From the NCBI GenBank assembly GCA_964650525.1, contig CAZYUA010000021.1, positions 5,530 to 69,529 of the forward strand: a stretch of 64,000 bases of DNA. Reading direction: 5' to 3'. The stretch is from UBA1413 sp964650525 (lineage in GTDB: Bacteria > Bacteroidota > Bacteroidia > Bacteroidales > Prolixibacteraceae). Under the pieces are notes generated by a model that saw only the letters and a program-made list of their open reading frames with translations, was not told where the DNA came from and ran no database searches. Position 1 is the stretch's first letter, and each line of letters starts with the position of its first letter. The position numbers and the translations under genes are program-made. Shown here piece by piece: positions 17,339 through 27,200 of this stretch.

Positions 17339-20300
17339 TCAGAATCCTACCCGGATACCAAACACAGTGCTTTTGATAATCATGGTATTGTTATTGGTAC
17401 CGCCTGAGAGGTCACCTACAGAATTGGTGGATATCCAGCCGTTGGTATCGTCGGGGTTGATTCCGGCCTTAACCACTTCTCCACCGAAAAGGAACGGATT
17501 CAGCATCTGGGTGTATACCTGGAAGTTCCGGATTCTTATCTTGTCCAGAAGGAGAGAGGGCAGGTTGTATGCCAGGGAGATGTTTCTTACAGCCACAAAA
17601 GAGCCGTCGTTGATCCAACTGGCCCGGTTGACTGCATCGACCGATACTTTGGGAGCGGTGGTGGGCTGGGGATATGGGGCGCTGGTATTTTCGGGCGACC
17701 AGAATTCGGAGGGATCGGCACTGCGCACATAGCCTACAAAACTTCCACCGGTGATGCCGCCGGGAATCAGGGATGAGAGATAGGACTGCCCGATCCGTGC
17801 ATACATAAAGAAAGCCAGCTCAAAGTTCTTGTAGCTGAATGTATTGGTCATCCCTGCCACCCATTTGGGACGGATGGTCCCCCGGATCACCAGATCGCTG
17901 GCATTCAGCGTATAGTCAGGAGTACCCTGTTCCACCGGCTTGTACTGTCCGGGAGCAAAATTCACCCCTTTGGCAGCCCATTTGGCAATTTCAGCCAGAT
18001 CGTCGGGGGTATTCTGCCACAATCCATCTACCTCGTAATTGCGGAAAACCTGCAATGGCTGGCCAATGAACCATCCAGAGCCTACCATATCCTCCTTTCC
18101 GTTGACCAGTTCGACAATCTCCTCTTTATTGGTCGACCAGTTCAGGTCGGTACTCCACCGGAAGCCTCTGCGATCGATATTGACGCTTGAGAGGGAAATT
18201 TCAATCCCCTGGTTTTTCATCTTGCCGATGTTGTACCAGATGCTCGAATAGCCCATGACCGGCGGCAGATCTCTGGTCATCAGAATGTCGCTGGTATTCG
18301 ATTGGTACAGATCAACCGATCCTGTAATTCTGCTTTTTAGAATTCCGAAGTCAATGCCGGCATTCCATTGCGCGGTTTTTTCCCAGCCGAGTTCGGGGTT
18401 GCCCATCATCATCGGGATGTACCCTATGGCCGGTGCCGTCCCGAAAACATAATTGTACCGGGTAAGTGGGCCCATGGTGGTATACGATCCGACGCCGCTG
18501 TTGCCGGTGACTCCCCACCCCAGGCGGAGCTTCAGTTCGCTGATGGCTTTTATCTCCTTAAGAAAAGACTCTTCCTGCATTTTCCAGGCCAGGGCAAAGG
18601 AAGGGAAGAAATCCCATTTGTTGCCGGGCGCCAGCACCGAGGAACCATCCCACCTTCCTGTCAGGGTCAGCAGGTAACGATTGAGGAGGCTGTAATTAAA
18701 GCGTGCCATATAGGACTGAAGGGAGCTTTCGTTGAAGCCGGTTCCATATCCATCGGGTTTTCCGTTGAGGTTGGCGCCCAGGTTGTACCATTTACTCGAA
18801 TTATACAGAATTTTGGAGGCAGAAAGATTCGAAGTTTCACTGGCATAATATTGTGCCGATTGCAGCAGAGTAGCCCCCAGGGTGTGGACACCGAAACTCT
18901 TGTCGAAGAATAAAAGATTTTCAATCATGTATTGCCAGGATTCCCCGGATTCGTAAGATGCCGTGGAGGTGGGAGGATTGGCCTTGCGCAAAAGCGTAGA
19001 CTGGGATCCCTGGAAGGCGGCATTACGGTAATTTCTCAGACCAGTTCCGAAGTTGAGCCGGTACCTGGCCCAGGAAGTGAACCGGATCTCCGAAAAAAGG
19101 TTCGCATTTAAGTTATTGGCCTGATTCTGGTCTTCGGCATGTTCAATATCGATCAGAGGGTTCCATACGGGAATGGTCGTGTTGTTCCCGGGAAATTCAA
19201 TCAGTTTTCCTTCCTTGTCATAAGGTTGGGCCATCAGGTACTGACCGAGGGCATTGCCATAAGCATCCTTGGGATAGGTGGCAGTTCCTGTGCGGTTGCT
19301 GGCCCCATATTCCTGAATCGACCGGGAAGCGCTGAGGGAGGCTCCTGCATTCAGCCATTTGAAAGGGGTGATATCCCCATTCATACGGAAGGTATACCTT
19401 TTATACGACTGGTTTTCCTGGGTTCCGTTGTTGTCGAGGTAACCCACCGACAGGTACATCCTGGAAACCGGTGTACCAGCTGTCAGAGAAAGCAAGTGGT
19501 TTTGCGTCAGACTAGGTTTGGTTAGCAGACCGATCCAGTCGGTGGTGGGGATATTCGCCGGGTTGAAAACCGGAACCTGATCGGGCCATCCCTTGGCTTT
19601 TTCTTCCGCCGTGGCAGCTCTGGTTTTCACGGAGCCATAGGTTCCCGGGTCATTCCACTCATAACCCTCCCGGATGGCAGCAATCGACATTGGATCGTTG
19701 TTCCCGAACATCTGGATGTCGGCAGACGGATCGGGATAGACAAGAGCATTAGCCCCTGACTTGTAAGTTCCCCCGTTGATGTGTGCCAGACGGAAACGGT
19801 CGATGGCCTCTCCTGCCGATGCCCAATCGGTTAAAGACCGGACATTGTCGATAGAAAAAGTGGCGTCGTAATTCACCGACGTTGTTCCCTTTTTTCCCGA
19901 CTTGGTGGTGACCAGTACGACCCCGTTGGCGCCCCTCGATCCATATATGGCTGTGGCCGAAGCATCCTTTAAGATCTCAACGCTGGCAATATCGTTGGGG
20001 TTGATGTCATTGATGGTCCCCATCAGGATGATGCCGTCAACCACAAAAAGCGGAGAGTTGGAACCATTGATGGATCGGGTACCCCGGATATTAATGGAGG
20101 CAGTTTCCCCCGGCCTGACATTAGAAACAATATCCACACCGGCAGCCTTCCCTTGCATGGCCTGAAGCGCATTCTGCACCGGCCGCTCCTTGATGGCTTT
20201 CTCAGTGACACTGGTTAATGCACCCGTTACATCACTCTTTCTGACTGTGCCATATCCTACTACGACCACTTCATCCAGACCAATGGTTTCTTCTTCCAGC

Positions 20301-20698
20301 ACCACATTGAAAACGGTCTGTGTGCCAATCGGAATCTCCCGGGATCTCATCCCGACAAACGAAACCATCAAAGCACCCGCTCCATCGGGAATCTCAAATG
20401 AAAAATTCCCGTTTATGTCGGTGGTTATTCCGGTAGTGGTTCCTTTTACCAAAACAGATACCCCGGGAAGGGGCAACCCACTGTTATCAGTAACCGTTCC
20501 CCTGATGCTCCTTTGCTGCCGGGAAGAGGCTTCCGGATTTGGACTCAAGCCCGGATCAAGGGCCGGCCCCGCATAAAGTCCACCCCCGGAAAGAAAGGTC
20601 ATCCATACAACCAATAAAAACAGCAATAGGCTGCTCTTACTAGATTTACCATTACCATTCCCAGAAAAGGGAACGCATAATTTCAGCTTTTTTTTCAT
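17339..20698 (-). CDS. SusC/RagA-family TonB-dependent outer membrane transporter
   Basis: TonB-linked beta-barrel that imports large nutrients bound by SusD. The 1119 residues start with a long basic N-terminus and a hydrophobic export segment (about 24-42). A carboxypeptidase-regulatory-like beta domain follows (about 63-135, IRGTVTDNSGLPLPGVSV). Next is the SusC-specific EVVVVGYGT segment and a plug domain with SINIRGTRSINGSNSPLFVVDG. The rest is a beta-barrel ending in an aromatic residue (GIRVGF). It is the first gene of the pair. No anti-sigma/sigma pair, hybrid two-component system or SusR-like regulator adjoins it. Confidence 0.96.
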   Translation of the reverse strand: MKKKLKLCVPFSGNGNGKSSKSSLLLFLLVVWMTFLSGGGLYAGPALDPGLSPNPEASSRQQRSIRGTVTDNSGLPLPGVSVLVKGTTTGITTDINGNFSFEIPDGAGALMVSFVGMRSREIPIGTQTVFNVVLEEETIGLDEVVVVGYGTVRKSDVTGALTSVTEKAIKERPVQNALQAMQGKAAGVDIVSNVRPGETASINIRGTRSINGSNSPLFVVDGIILMGTINDINPNDIASVEILKDASATAIYGSRGANGVVLVTTKSGKKGTTSVNYDATFSIDNVRSLTDWASAGEAIDRFRLAHINGGTYKSGANALVYPDPSADIQMFGNNDPMSIAAIREGYEWNDPGTYGSVKTRAATAEEKAKGWPDQVPVFNPANIPTTDWIGLLTKPSLTQNHLLSLTAGTPVSRMYLSVGYLDNNGTQENQSYKRYTFRMNGDITPFKWLNAGASLSASRSIQEYGASNRTGTATYPKDAYGNALGQYLMAQPYDKEGKLIEFPGNNTTIPVWNPLIDIEHAEDQNQANNLNANLFSEIRFTSWARYRLNFGTGLRNYRNAAFQGSQSTLLRKANPPTSTASYESGESWQYMIENLLFFDKSFGVHTLGATLLQSAQYYASETSNLSASKILYNSSKWYNLGANLNGKPDGYGTGFNESSLQSYMARFNYSLLNRYLLTLTGRWDGSSVLAPGNKWDFFPSFALAWKMQEESFLKEIKAISELKLRLGWGVTGNSGVGSYTTMGPLTRYNYVFGTAPAIGYIPMMMGNPELGWEKTAQWNAGIDFGILKSRITGSVDLYQSNTSDILMTRDLPPVMGYSSIWYNIGKMKNQGIEISLSSVNIDRRGFRWSTDLNWSTNKEEIVELVNGKEDMVGSGWFIGQPLQVFRNYEVDGLWQNTPDDLAEIAKWAAKGVNFAPGQYKPVEQGTPDYTLNASDLVIRGTIRPKWVAGMTNTFSYKNFELAFFMYARIGQSYLSSLIPGGITGGSFVGYVRSADPSEFWSPENTSAPYPQPTTAPKVSVDAVNRASWINDGSFVAVRNISLAYNLPSLLLDKIRIRNFQVYTQMLNPFLFGGEVVKAGINPDDTNGWISTNSVGDLSGGTNNNTMIIKSTVFGIRVGF

Positions 20699-21520
20699 AG
20701 GTGTTTAATTTGTTAATATTGGATGAATAATACTTTCGGTGATTGCAAACCATCCCTTCCCGGAACATTTCCGGTAATGGTTTGTCGTTGAAGGTCCCCT
20801 GACAAACGCAACACTAATGAAGGAAATAAATGCAATAAGATCATAGGATCAGCAGGTTTAGCTTACTTTTCCAAAAAATTCCCTTTCGATAAGGTCCACC
20901 ATCAATCATCCTGTCCTGCTGTTTAAGTCCATTAAAAATAGTAAAAAATACTCTTTTGCGTATAGAAATAATTATCACATCAAAAAAAAATAAAACCAAG
21001 GCAGGCATGATGGCCAAGATTTCCAAACAGGAAGATAAATAATTCATTATCAATGGTTCAGTGATGCAACCCCGCACCACCTATTTCCGGAGAAATTGCG
21101 CAAATGAGAGGCAGGGAAACCTATTGTGATCATATGATCATTATAGCAAATTTGGATTGCTTTGGGATATCTGATTATTGTGTGCCTGTCCCCCTCAAAC
21201 CACACCGTGAACATTTGCGTTGGTGAGACCAGAAACGCATAAATAGCTGAAAACCAGCCGGGAGGAGGAAAGGCCAATCCCGGCATCACCTCGTCTGCCC
21301 TGGTATTCAATCCCTGTGCCCGGTACGGCAACTTTACCTGGACGCGCTGCTCAACGGTGATGAATTATGGCAGAATCCGGGATACCTTCATGGATTCTGA
21401 CCGGTACGGTAATGGCTGCCCTGACCACTGCCCATGCTTATACGTACTTGTTTTCCCTCTACCGGAAAAGCAAGTACGTATTTTCTAATAAACAGGAGAA
21501 ACCTCGCTGTTTCCTGACTG
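20699..21520. other. Gene-free stretch upstream of the SusC gene
   Basis: About 820 bp. Short open frames exist on both strands but none has recognisable domains, a plausible start context or convincing protein composition. It presumably carries the SusC promoter, although I find no good TTTG/TAnnTTTG pair near 20698. A strong inverted repeat lies at 21441-21480. Confidence 0.6.
21441..21480 (+). repeat. Inverted repeat / terminator-like hairpin
   Basis: Arms 21441-21456 and 21464-21480 pair over 16 bp with a single bulged G, closing a 7-nt loop, and TTTTCTAATA follows on the plus strand. This would be a terminator for plus-strand transcription, yet no plus-strand gene precedes it. It may mark a lost gene or a small transcript. 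Confidence 0.55.
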
Positions 21521-22009
21521 TTACTCCACCTGCGACAAAATCACAGTATAATTCTTACCGTATTTTTTGGCGCATTTCGGACAGGTGGTATACCACTGGT
21601 ACATTTTCTTCACCGAAAGACCTTTTCTCTGAGCTGTCTGTTCGTAATCGGCACACCATTTCCCGGTATCTTTAAAGGACCCTTCGTATACCCTGGAATA
21701 GTATTTCCCGCTCAGAGTGATATTTTCCATGCCCGGCACCTCTTTATCAACTGCCAGCAAGAGGTCCATCCTCCACTTTGACAAGTGGTCAGAAAGACCC
21801 ATGTTATCAAGGAACTGAGCCCCGGCGGCCCGCACTTTGGCATCTGCCTTTCTCATGACCGGTCCGAAATTGAGGGGCATGAAGAAAATGGTGCAAACCC
21901 TGTCTTTTACAAATCTTTTGTCTTTCCATTCAAAAACCTTATCGTCCCACGGAACCGGATCAAAAGGAGGACAACATTCGGCTTCTTCTTTTGGTTTCAT
22001 CGCATTCAT
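21521..22009 (-). CDS. Conserved hypothetical protein with CCPPFDP and CPKCAKKYG motifs
   Basis: A 162-residue soluble protein. It carries an N-terminal ECCPPFDPVPWD block, a central region with LSGKYYSRVYEGSFKDTGKW, and a C-terminal WYTTCPKCAKKYGKN segment whose CxxC could bind metal. I recall similar small proteins in many bacteria, often labelled hydrolase without evidence; the central part may resemble GyrI-like effector-binding folds, but I am not sure. No partner gene is evident. An alternative start lies at codon 4. Confidence 0.7.
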   Translation of the reverse strand: MNAMKPKEEAECCPPFDPVPWDDKVFEWKDKRFVKDRVCTIFFMPLNFGPVMRKADAKVRAAGAQFLDNMGLSDHLSKWRMDLLLAVDKEVPGMENITLSGKYYSRVYEGSFKDTGKWCADYEQTAQRKGLSVKKMYQWYTTCPKCAKKYGKNYTVILSQVE

Positions 22010-22274
22010 CTTTTATCCTATTTTGATGGTTGGTACATTTCGTGAAAAACCGGATCATCCCTGTGGCTAATCATCGGGTTTGGATCTGCCTCAATCGGGA
22101 GGGGTAATTCATGTTAATCCTTTGTTTGGTTTCCGATCGATATGTTTCTGTGCCGGTTCCGCACATGTAAGACTCATTGTGGTGGAAAAGCACCCTGCTA
22201 TGATGATTTGCCCGCGATCTGAAATGCCCCCGAAACCGGAAAATCGTGATCAGCCTTTAATCACATAAGCCAGT

Positions 22275-22793
22275 CTAAGATAGCATTTTTCGGGATTCAT
22301 CCAACACGTAAAGATTTTTCAGCATCCAGATGTTACACGAAAAGTGGCCGGAATTTCCCAGAGGACCCGGGAGGTACCGGAAGCCGGTCTTTTCGTACAT
22401 ACCTACCGCTTTTGCCAATTCAGGGAAGGTTTCCAGATAGAGTTGCCGGAAGCCCAGTTCAAGGGCCGATTCAAAGCACAGTTCCATCAGGCGGCGGCCG
22501 GTTCCCTGACCCCGGAACGGGGCCGCCAGATAGAATTTCACCAGTTCGGCACAGCCGGCGGGGAGTCCCGGAGTAGGATAGATGCCACAGCCACCGGCAA
22601 TCACTCCCTCTGCTTCCGCAATCCAGTACATCGACCCGGGATGGCTGAACAGCCCGTACAGGTTATCGGTAGTGGGATCGGTATATACTGTCCCCGGCCT
22701 GTCGACACCAAACTCCCGGAAAACAGTACGGATCAGCGATGCAATCTCCGCATTGTCGCCTGGCTCTATTTTCCTGAAACGTAAGGTTGGCAT
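22275..22793 (-). CDS. GNAT family N-acetyltransferase
   Basis: A 172-residue acetyl-CoA-dependent transferase when started at the ATG at 22793. The frame extends to 22871, but the extra 26 residues do not look like the GNAT N-terminus. The acetyl-CoA-binding motif RGQGTGRRLM lies in the middle, followed by the usual helix and LYLETFPELAKAVGMYEKTGFR, the final beta-alpha block. The YWIAEAEGVIAGGCGIY strand is also typical. The acceptor substrate cannot be told. It is 94 bp from the next upstream gene in the same direction. Confidence 0.88.
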   Translation of the reverse strand: MPTLRFRKIEPGDNAEIASLIRTVFREFGVDRPGTVYTDPTTDNLYGLFSHPGSMYWIAEAEGVIAGGCGIYPTPGLPAGCAELVKFYLAAPFRGQGTGRRLMELCFESALELGFRQLYLETFPELAKAVGMYEKTGFRYLPGPLGNSGHFSCNIWMLKNLYVLDESRKMLS

Positions 22794-22886
22794 GCCGCCG
22801 AATTCGTTTGAATTGCCATTAGATTTCCAACCAAAAAACGTGTTGTCAAAAAAGTTCTGCCATGATTTCACCCCAACCTTTCCCGG

Positions 22887-23432
22887 TTAAAATACAAATG
22901 GGATAAACCTTTTTGTATGTTTCCTGTATTCCTGGTATGCTTCACCAAAATAGGCTGTTGACTCCCTTTCGTCCATCTCTGCGGTGATGAAAAGGAACAG
23001 GGAGGTCAGGACGGCAATTCCGGTTCCATCGGGCGGGTGTTTCAGATAGACTCCCCATGTCAGAAAGAACAGGGAACTGTAAAGGGGATGCCGTATATAG
23101 CTATAGATTCCGGAAACCACCAGCCGTGTGGTTTTTTCGAACGCCAGCAGGTTACTGCCTTCACGTTCCCCGGATGATTTTCCCTTTAACTTCAACACTA
23201 TAGCACCGGCCAGAACAAGATAAAGAGAAACAAAGAGGAACAGCCACGAAGCCAGTTGCCTGAAACAAAAGACATTGTCAAACCAAAACCGGTAATTACA
23301 GATAAGCAGCCACAAAATGCCCTCCCACGCCAGGAATCGGTAAAATCCGTGGCTTCCCGGTTTTAACAGGGATTTCCATGAGATCATCAAAAGCGGGACG
23401 GTCAGTATTCCGAAAAGGATGAATGGATTCAT
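22887..23432 (-). CDS. Isoprenylcysteine/phospholipid methyltransferase-like membrane protein
   Basis: A 181-residue integral membrane protein with about five hydrophobic segments. The C-terminal half has the ICMT/PEMT signature: a GIYSYIRHPLYSS segment for SAM binding, followed by a membrane helix, an acidic DERE site, and the EAYQEYRKHTKRFIPF end. Bacterial members methylate lipids or small molecules; the substrate here is unknown. I prefer the ATG at 23432 over the upstream start at 23459. It lies 126 bp downstream of the export locus and may or may not belong to it. Confidence 0.82.
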   Translation of the reverse strand: MNPFILFGILTVPLLMISWKSLLKPGSHGFYRFLAWEGILWLLICNYRFWFDNVFCFRQLASWLFLFVSLYLVLAGAIVLKLKGKSSGEREGSNLLAFEKTTRLVVSGIYSYIRHPLYSSLFFLTWGVYLKHPPDGTGIAVLTSLFLFITAEMDERESTAYFGEAYQEYRKHTKRFIPFVF

Positions 23433-23558
23433 ACGGCAAACAAAATTACGAAAAATCATCCATCTGTGAGGAAAGAAACGGCAGGAAGCGCTGAACCCGG
23501 GAAGATTATTCCGGGGTAAAGTGGCAACAGCAAAAAGGCACTCCGGGATATGGAATGA

Positions 23559-24272
23559 TTAAATGAATTTTTCTCTTTTCTGAAGGTTGAAGAGGCCGTA
23601 AAGGAGAAAAACCACCATCCCGATACCCAGGAAGATCCGGTTTTTAGTAACAATGCCATCCCAAATAATCGCGTTGAAATTCTGGGGAAGTTCCAGGGGA
23701 TTGAGGAAAATATTCCATTGGGATCGTTCGAGCGAATCGGCCATTATCAGCAAAGCCACACCGATAAGGATCATGATCACGGCGGTGCCGTTACCGTTGC
23801 GGATAATTGTAGAGAACATAAAGGCGGCGGCTCCCAGAAAGCCAACCGGGAACATCAGCTGGACGGCCATTTCAAAAGGGGAAACCGGATATAGCAGGAA
23901 GGAGGAAATGTATCCGTAAAGGATGAGGATGGCAAACACCTGAATAAAAATCATCATCAGACGGACGAGCCATACTTTGTACCGATAATTGGGAATTCCG
24001 AAAAGAATTTCGAGGATGCGGGAATCTTCATCGTTCTGGATTCCGAAAACGGAAGGATAAAAAACCAGGAGTACGCCCGGGAAGAGAAGCAGGTAATAAA
24101 TATCGCCTTCTCCGGTTGATTGGTTATCGATGACCTGCGTGATGGCAAAAAAGATGTAAAAAGCAAATGAGGCGAGCAGGAACCAGACAAACCGGCCGGC
24201 AAAAATGATTTTCAGGTTGTAACGGATGATCCGCCACAGGTTGATAAAAAAGTTCTGACGAAATAGCGGCAT
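23559..24272 (-). CDS. ABC-2-type transporter permease
   Basis: A 237-residue membrane protein with about six hydrophobic helices and a short extracytoplasmic loop after the first (VIDNQSTGEGD). The cytoplasmic NDEDSRILEILFGIPNYRY segment, just before the second helix pair, resembles the ATPase-coupling region of ABC-2 permeases. It has no ATPase of its own; the nearest one is the ABC domain fused to the RND protein encoded 21 bp upstream, which is probably its partner. It is the last gene of the seven-gene export locus. Confidence 0.85.
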   Translation of the reverse strand: MPLFRQNFFINLWRIIRYNLKIIFAGRFVWFLLASFAFYIFFAITQVIDNQSTGEGDIYYLLLFPGVLLVFYPSVFGIQNDEDSRILEILFGIPNYRYKVWLVRLMMIFIQVFAILILYGYISSFLLYPVSPFEMAVQLMFPVGFLGAAAFMFSTIIRNGNGTAVIMILIGVALLIMADSLERSQWNIFLNPLELPQNFNAIIWDGIVTKNRIFLGIGMVVFLLYGLFNLQKREKFI

Positions 24273-24293
24273 GGGTACAATTTTTCAGTTCAC

Positions 24294-27200
24294 TCAGGCA
24301 ATATCGCGTAACAGGCACAGGTAGGCATCTTCGAGATGCGGTTTCACGTTTACGGCGCCGGGAGCCGGTTTTTCTTTGGCAACGGCACGCACTTTGATAT
24401 TTTCCCCTTCGCGCAGGTGGTTGGTGATCATCTGTTTGTTGGCGAACTGTTCAAATTCGCCCGTGGTAAGGGTAAACTGCCAGACAAAACCTTCGCCCAG
24501 GTTAACCATGTCGGTCGGTGTGCCCGCGTATTTAAGCCGGCCTTTGTTGATAACAGCCACCTGGTTGCAGGAACTGGAGATGTCTTCAATGATGTGGGTT
24601 GAGAAGATCACGATTCTTTCGCGGCTTAATTCCACCAGCAGGTTCCTGAACCGGATGCGTTCCCGCGGATCGAGTCCGGCAGTCGGTTCATCCACCACCA
24701 GGATACGGGGCAGGTTCAGCAGAATATGGGCGATGCCAATCCGTTGTTTCATTCCACCGGAATAGGATCCTATGGTTTCACTTCGGCGGTCAAACATGTG
24801 AACAGCCTTCAATACATATTCCAGCCGGTCTTCACGCACTTTCACATCGGAGATTCCCTTCAGGATAGCCTGGTAATCGAGGAATTCCCAGGCGGTCATA
24901 TTTTCGTAGGTCCCAAACTCCTGGGGAAGGTACCCGATCAACCCCTGAACCTCTTCGCGGTATTGCTGTGTGTCGAGTCCGTTGATATAGATTTTCCCGT
25001 AACTCTGCTCCAGGATGCCGCAAATAATACGCATCATGGTTGATTTTCCCGCCCCGTTCGGGCCGAGAAGTCCAAACATACCGGTGTTGATTTCCAGGGA
25101 CACTCCATTAAGAGCTTTAAAGGGTTTTTTCCGTTTTCCTATGACAGGGATCTCCCTGACCAGGCGGAAGTACTGCCTCCGCAGGTTTCCAAACCTTCCT
25201 GTTATCCGGTCGATGTTGACACTTTTGTTGTGCACATATTCGGAAGAAGCATAAATTGCCAAAAGGACATAGGCAAAGCCGGCGACAAAAACAACCAATC
25301 CCGTATTGTCCCATTTCCTGAAAAATATAAAAATAAAGACCAGGGGCACAACCCACATCATCGCCAGCGAAATGTAGTGGCTCAGTTTTCTATACCTTTC
25401 CTTACCGGTTTTTTGGAATTGGTTTTCCAGCACGGCTTTTGCCGGTTTCCAAAGGAGGAAAACGAAAAAGAAAAGGGCGACCGACAGCACCATCATCCAG
25501 AAGTTGTTCTTCATATAGATGAAGGTAAACCACACCAGCGATCCAAAGAGTGGTATCTGCCAGATCAGGTCATAAAAATCGCGTGCCTGGGTATAGGTAC
25601 GGGTAAGTCCGGCTCTTTCTCTGATTTTGAGACCTGATTTCCATTCCCGCACAAAACGGGTATCTCTTTCGTAGATCTTAACCAGCTTATGGATCTGTAT
25701 ACTGATAGCCTCTTCGTCACCGATCCAATGGGTTTTGGCCATCCTGAGGCTGGTCTGGATAAACCAGGTTACTCCCGGGATCAGGAGAATTACCAGCAGG
25801 AAAGTAAGCAATTGCCAGATAAAGGAATCGACTCTAAAATAGATGTAAAGGAGAGCCAGGATGAACAGGGACAGGTGGAGGATTTTGATTTTCCAGTTGA
25901 GGCTCCGCATCCAGCGGATGGCATTTTCCAATCCGGTATAAAGGGTGGGAATGAAAACCAGGGTCAGGATGGTGCTCAGGCTCAGTCCGCCGATGACGGT
26001 AATAGCAAACGGTGCGCCGATGGCTCCGACATATTCAGCCTGGCCAAGGGCAAGGGGCAACATGGCTACAATGGTGGTGATAGAGGTAATGAGAATGGGT
26101 CTGACCCTCGAAAGGCCTGCTTCCATGAGAGCGCGCGACTTACGGTAGCCTCTCTTTCTCAAAATATTCGTGTAATCGATCAAAATGATCCCGTTGTTAA
26201 CCACAACCCCAAGCAAAATGATGAATCCCATCAGTGTATTGGCATTCAAAATACTGTTCCCGGTAATGATCAGCGCTACAAAAGAGCCGATGGCAGCCAG
26301 GGGTATCGAAAACATAAGCACAAAGGGAATTGACAGGGATTCAAAAACCGAAGCCAGAATCATCAGGATCAGAACAAAGGCCGCAGCAATCAGGAAATAA
26401 AACTCCCGGTACTGGTCTTCTTCGTGGATAACCTGCACAGCCACCCCTGCAGGCAGGTTGTAAGCTCCGACAATTTCGTCGATTTCCATCCGGTAAGCTG
26501 TCAGGAGATCTTTCGACTGTTCAGCCTCTGCATCAAAACGGTAGGTGACCTCGATCTGCTTTTCCTGGTTTACCCGGGTAATGTTGGCCTTACCGCTCGC
26601 ATAGATGACATCGGCCAAATCCTGGAGATCGTACACAGCTCCCTGATTATTCCTGATTTGTAACGACTTAAGATCGTCTATGGTTTTATCGGCCTCTTCC
26701 TTTTCTTCTGCACCCTTTTCTTTCAGGATGATATCGTACTCTTCGGTTCCCTGTTTAAACACAGCGCCGGAACTGAATTCACGGCTGAAGGAGCTCAGTT
26801 CGCCTGAAATATTGCTCAGGGTGACCCCATACTCGGTCATCAGCAACTGGTTGAACAACAGGTGAACTTCAGGTCTGTTAGACCCTACACTGACATTGAC
26901 ATTTCTGATCGATTCGAGGTTTTCGATAAAATAGCGAAGGTCTTCAGCAACACCCCGCATGACTGTAAAATCTTCCCCTTTGATGACAATCCGCTCCTGG
27001 TTGGTGCCGATCCCCATGAAACGACCGAAATTACCGGCTCCGGCCATCCCCCCGCCGCCACCCCTGAAACTCTGACTGGAGGTAGGCTGCGTAAGGGTGA
27101 TCTCCGCATTGGTCCGGATGGCTTTCACCCTCCCTTCCACATCCGATTTGATTTCCGCAACTTTCCGCTTGGCAATTTTTTCAAAATCCTCCTTCAGGGT

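Noticed and set aside
21050..21331. Minus-strand 93-codon frame in the gene-free region; considered as a remnant of a mobile intron or other element
   Set aside because: I could not find a convincing reverse transcriptase, maturase or intron domain V pattern, so I left it uncalled.
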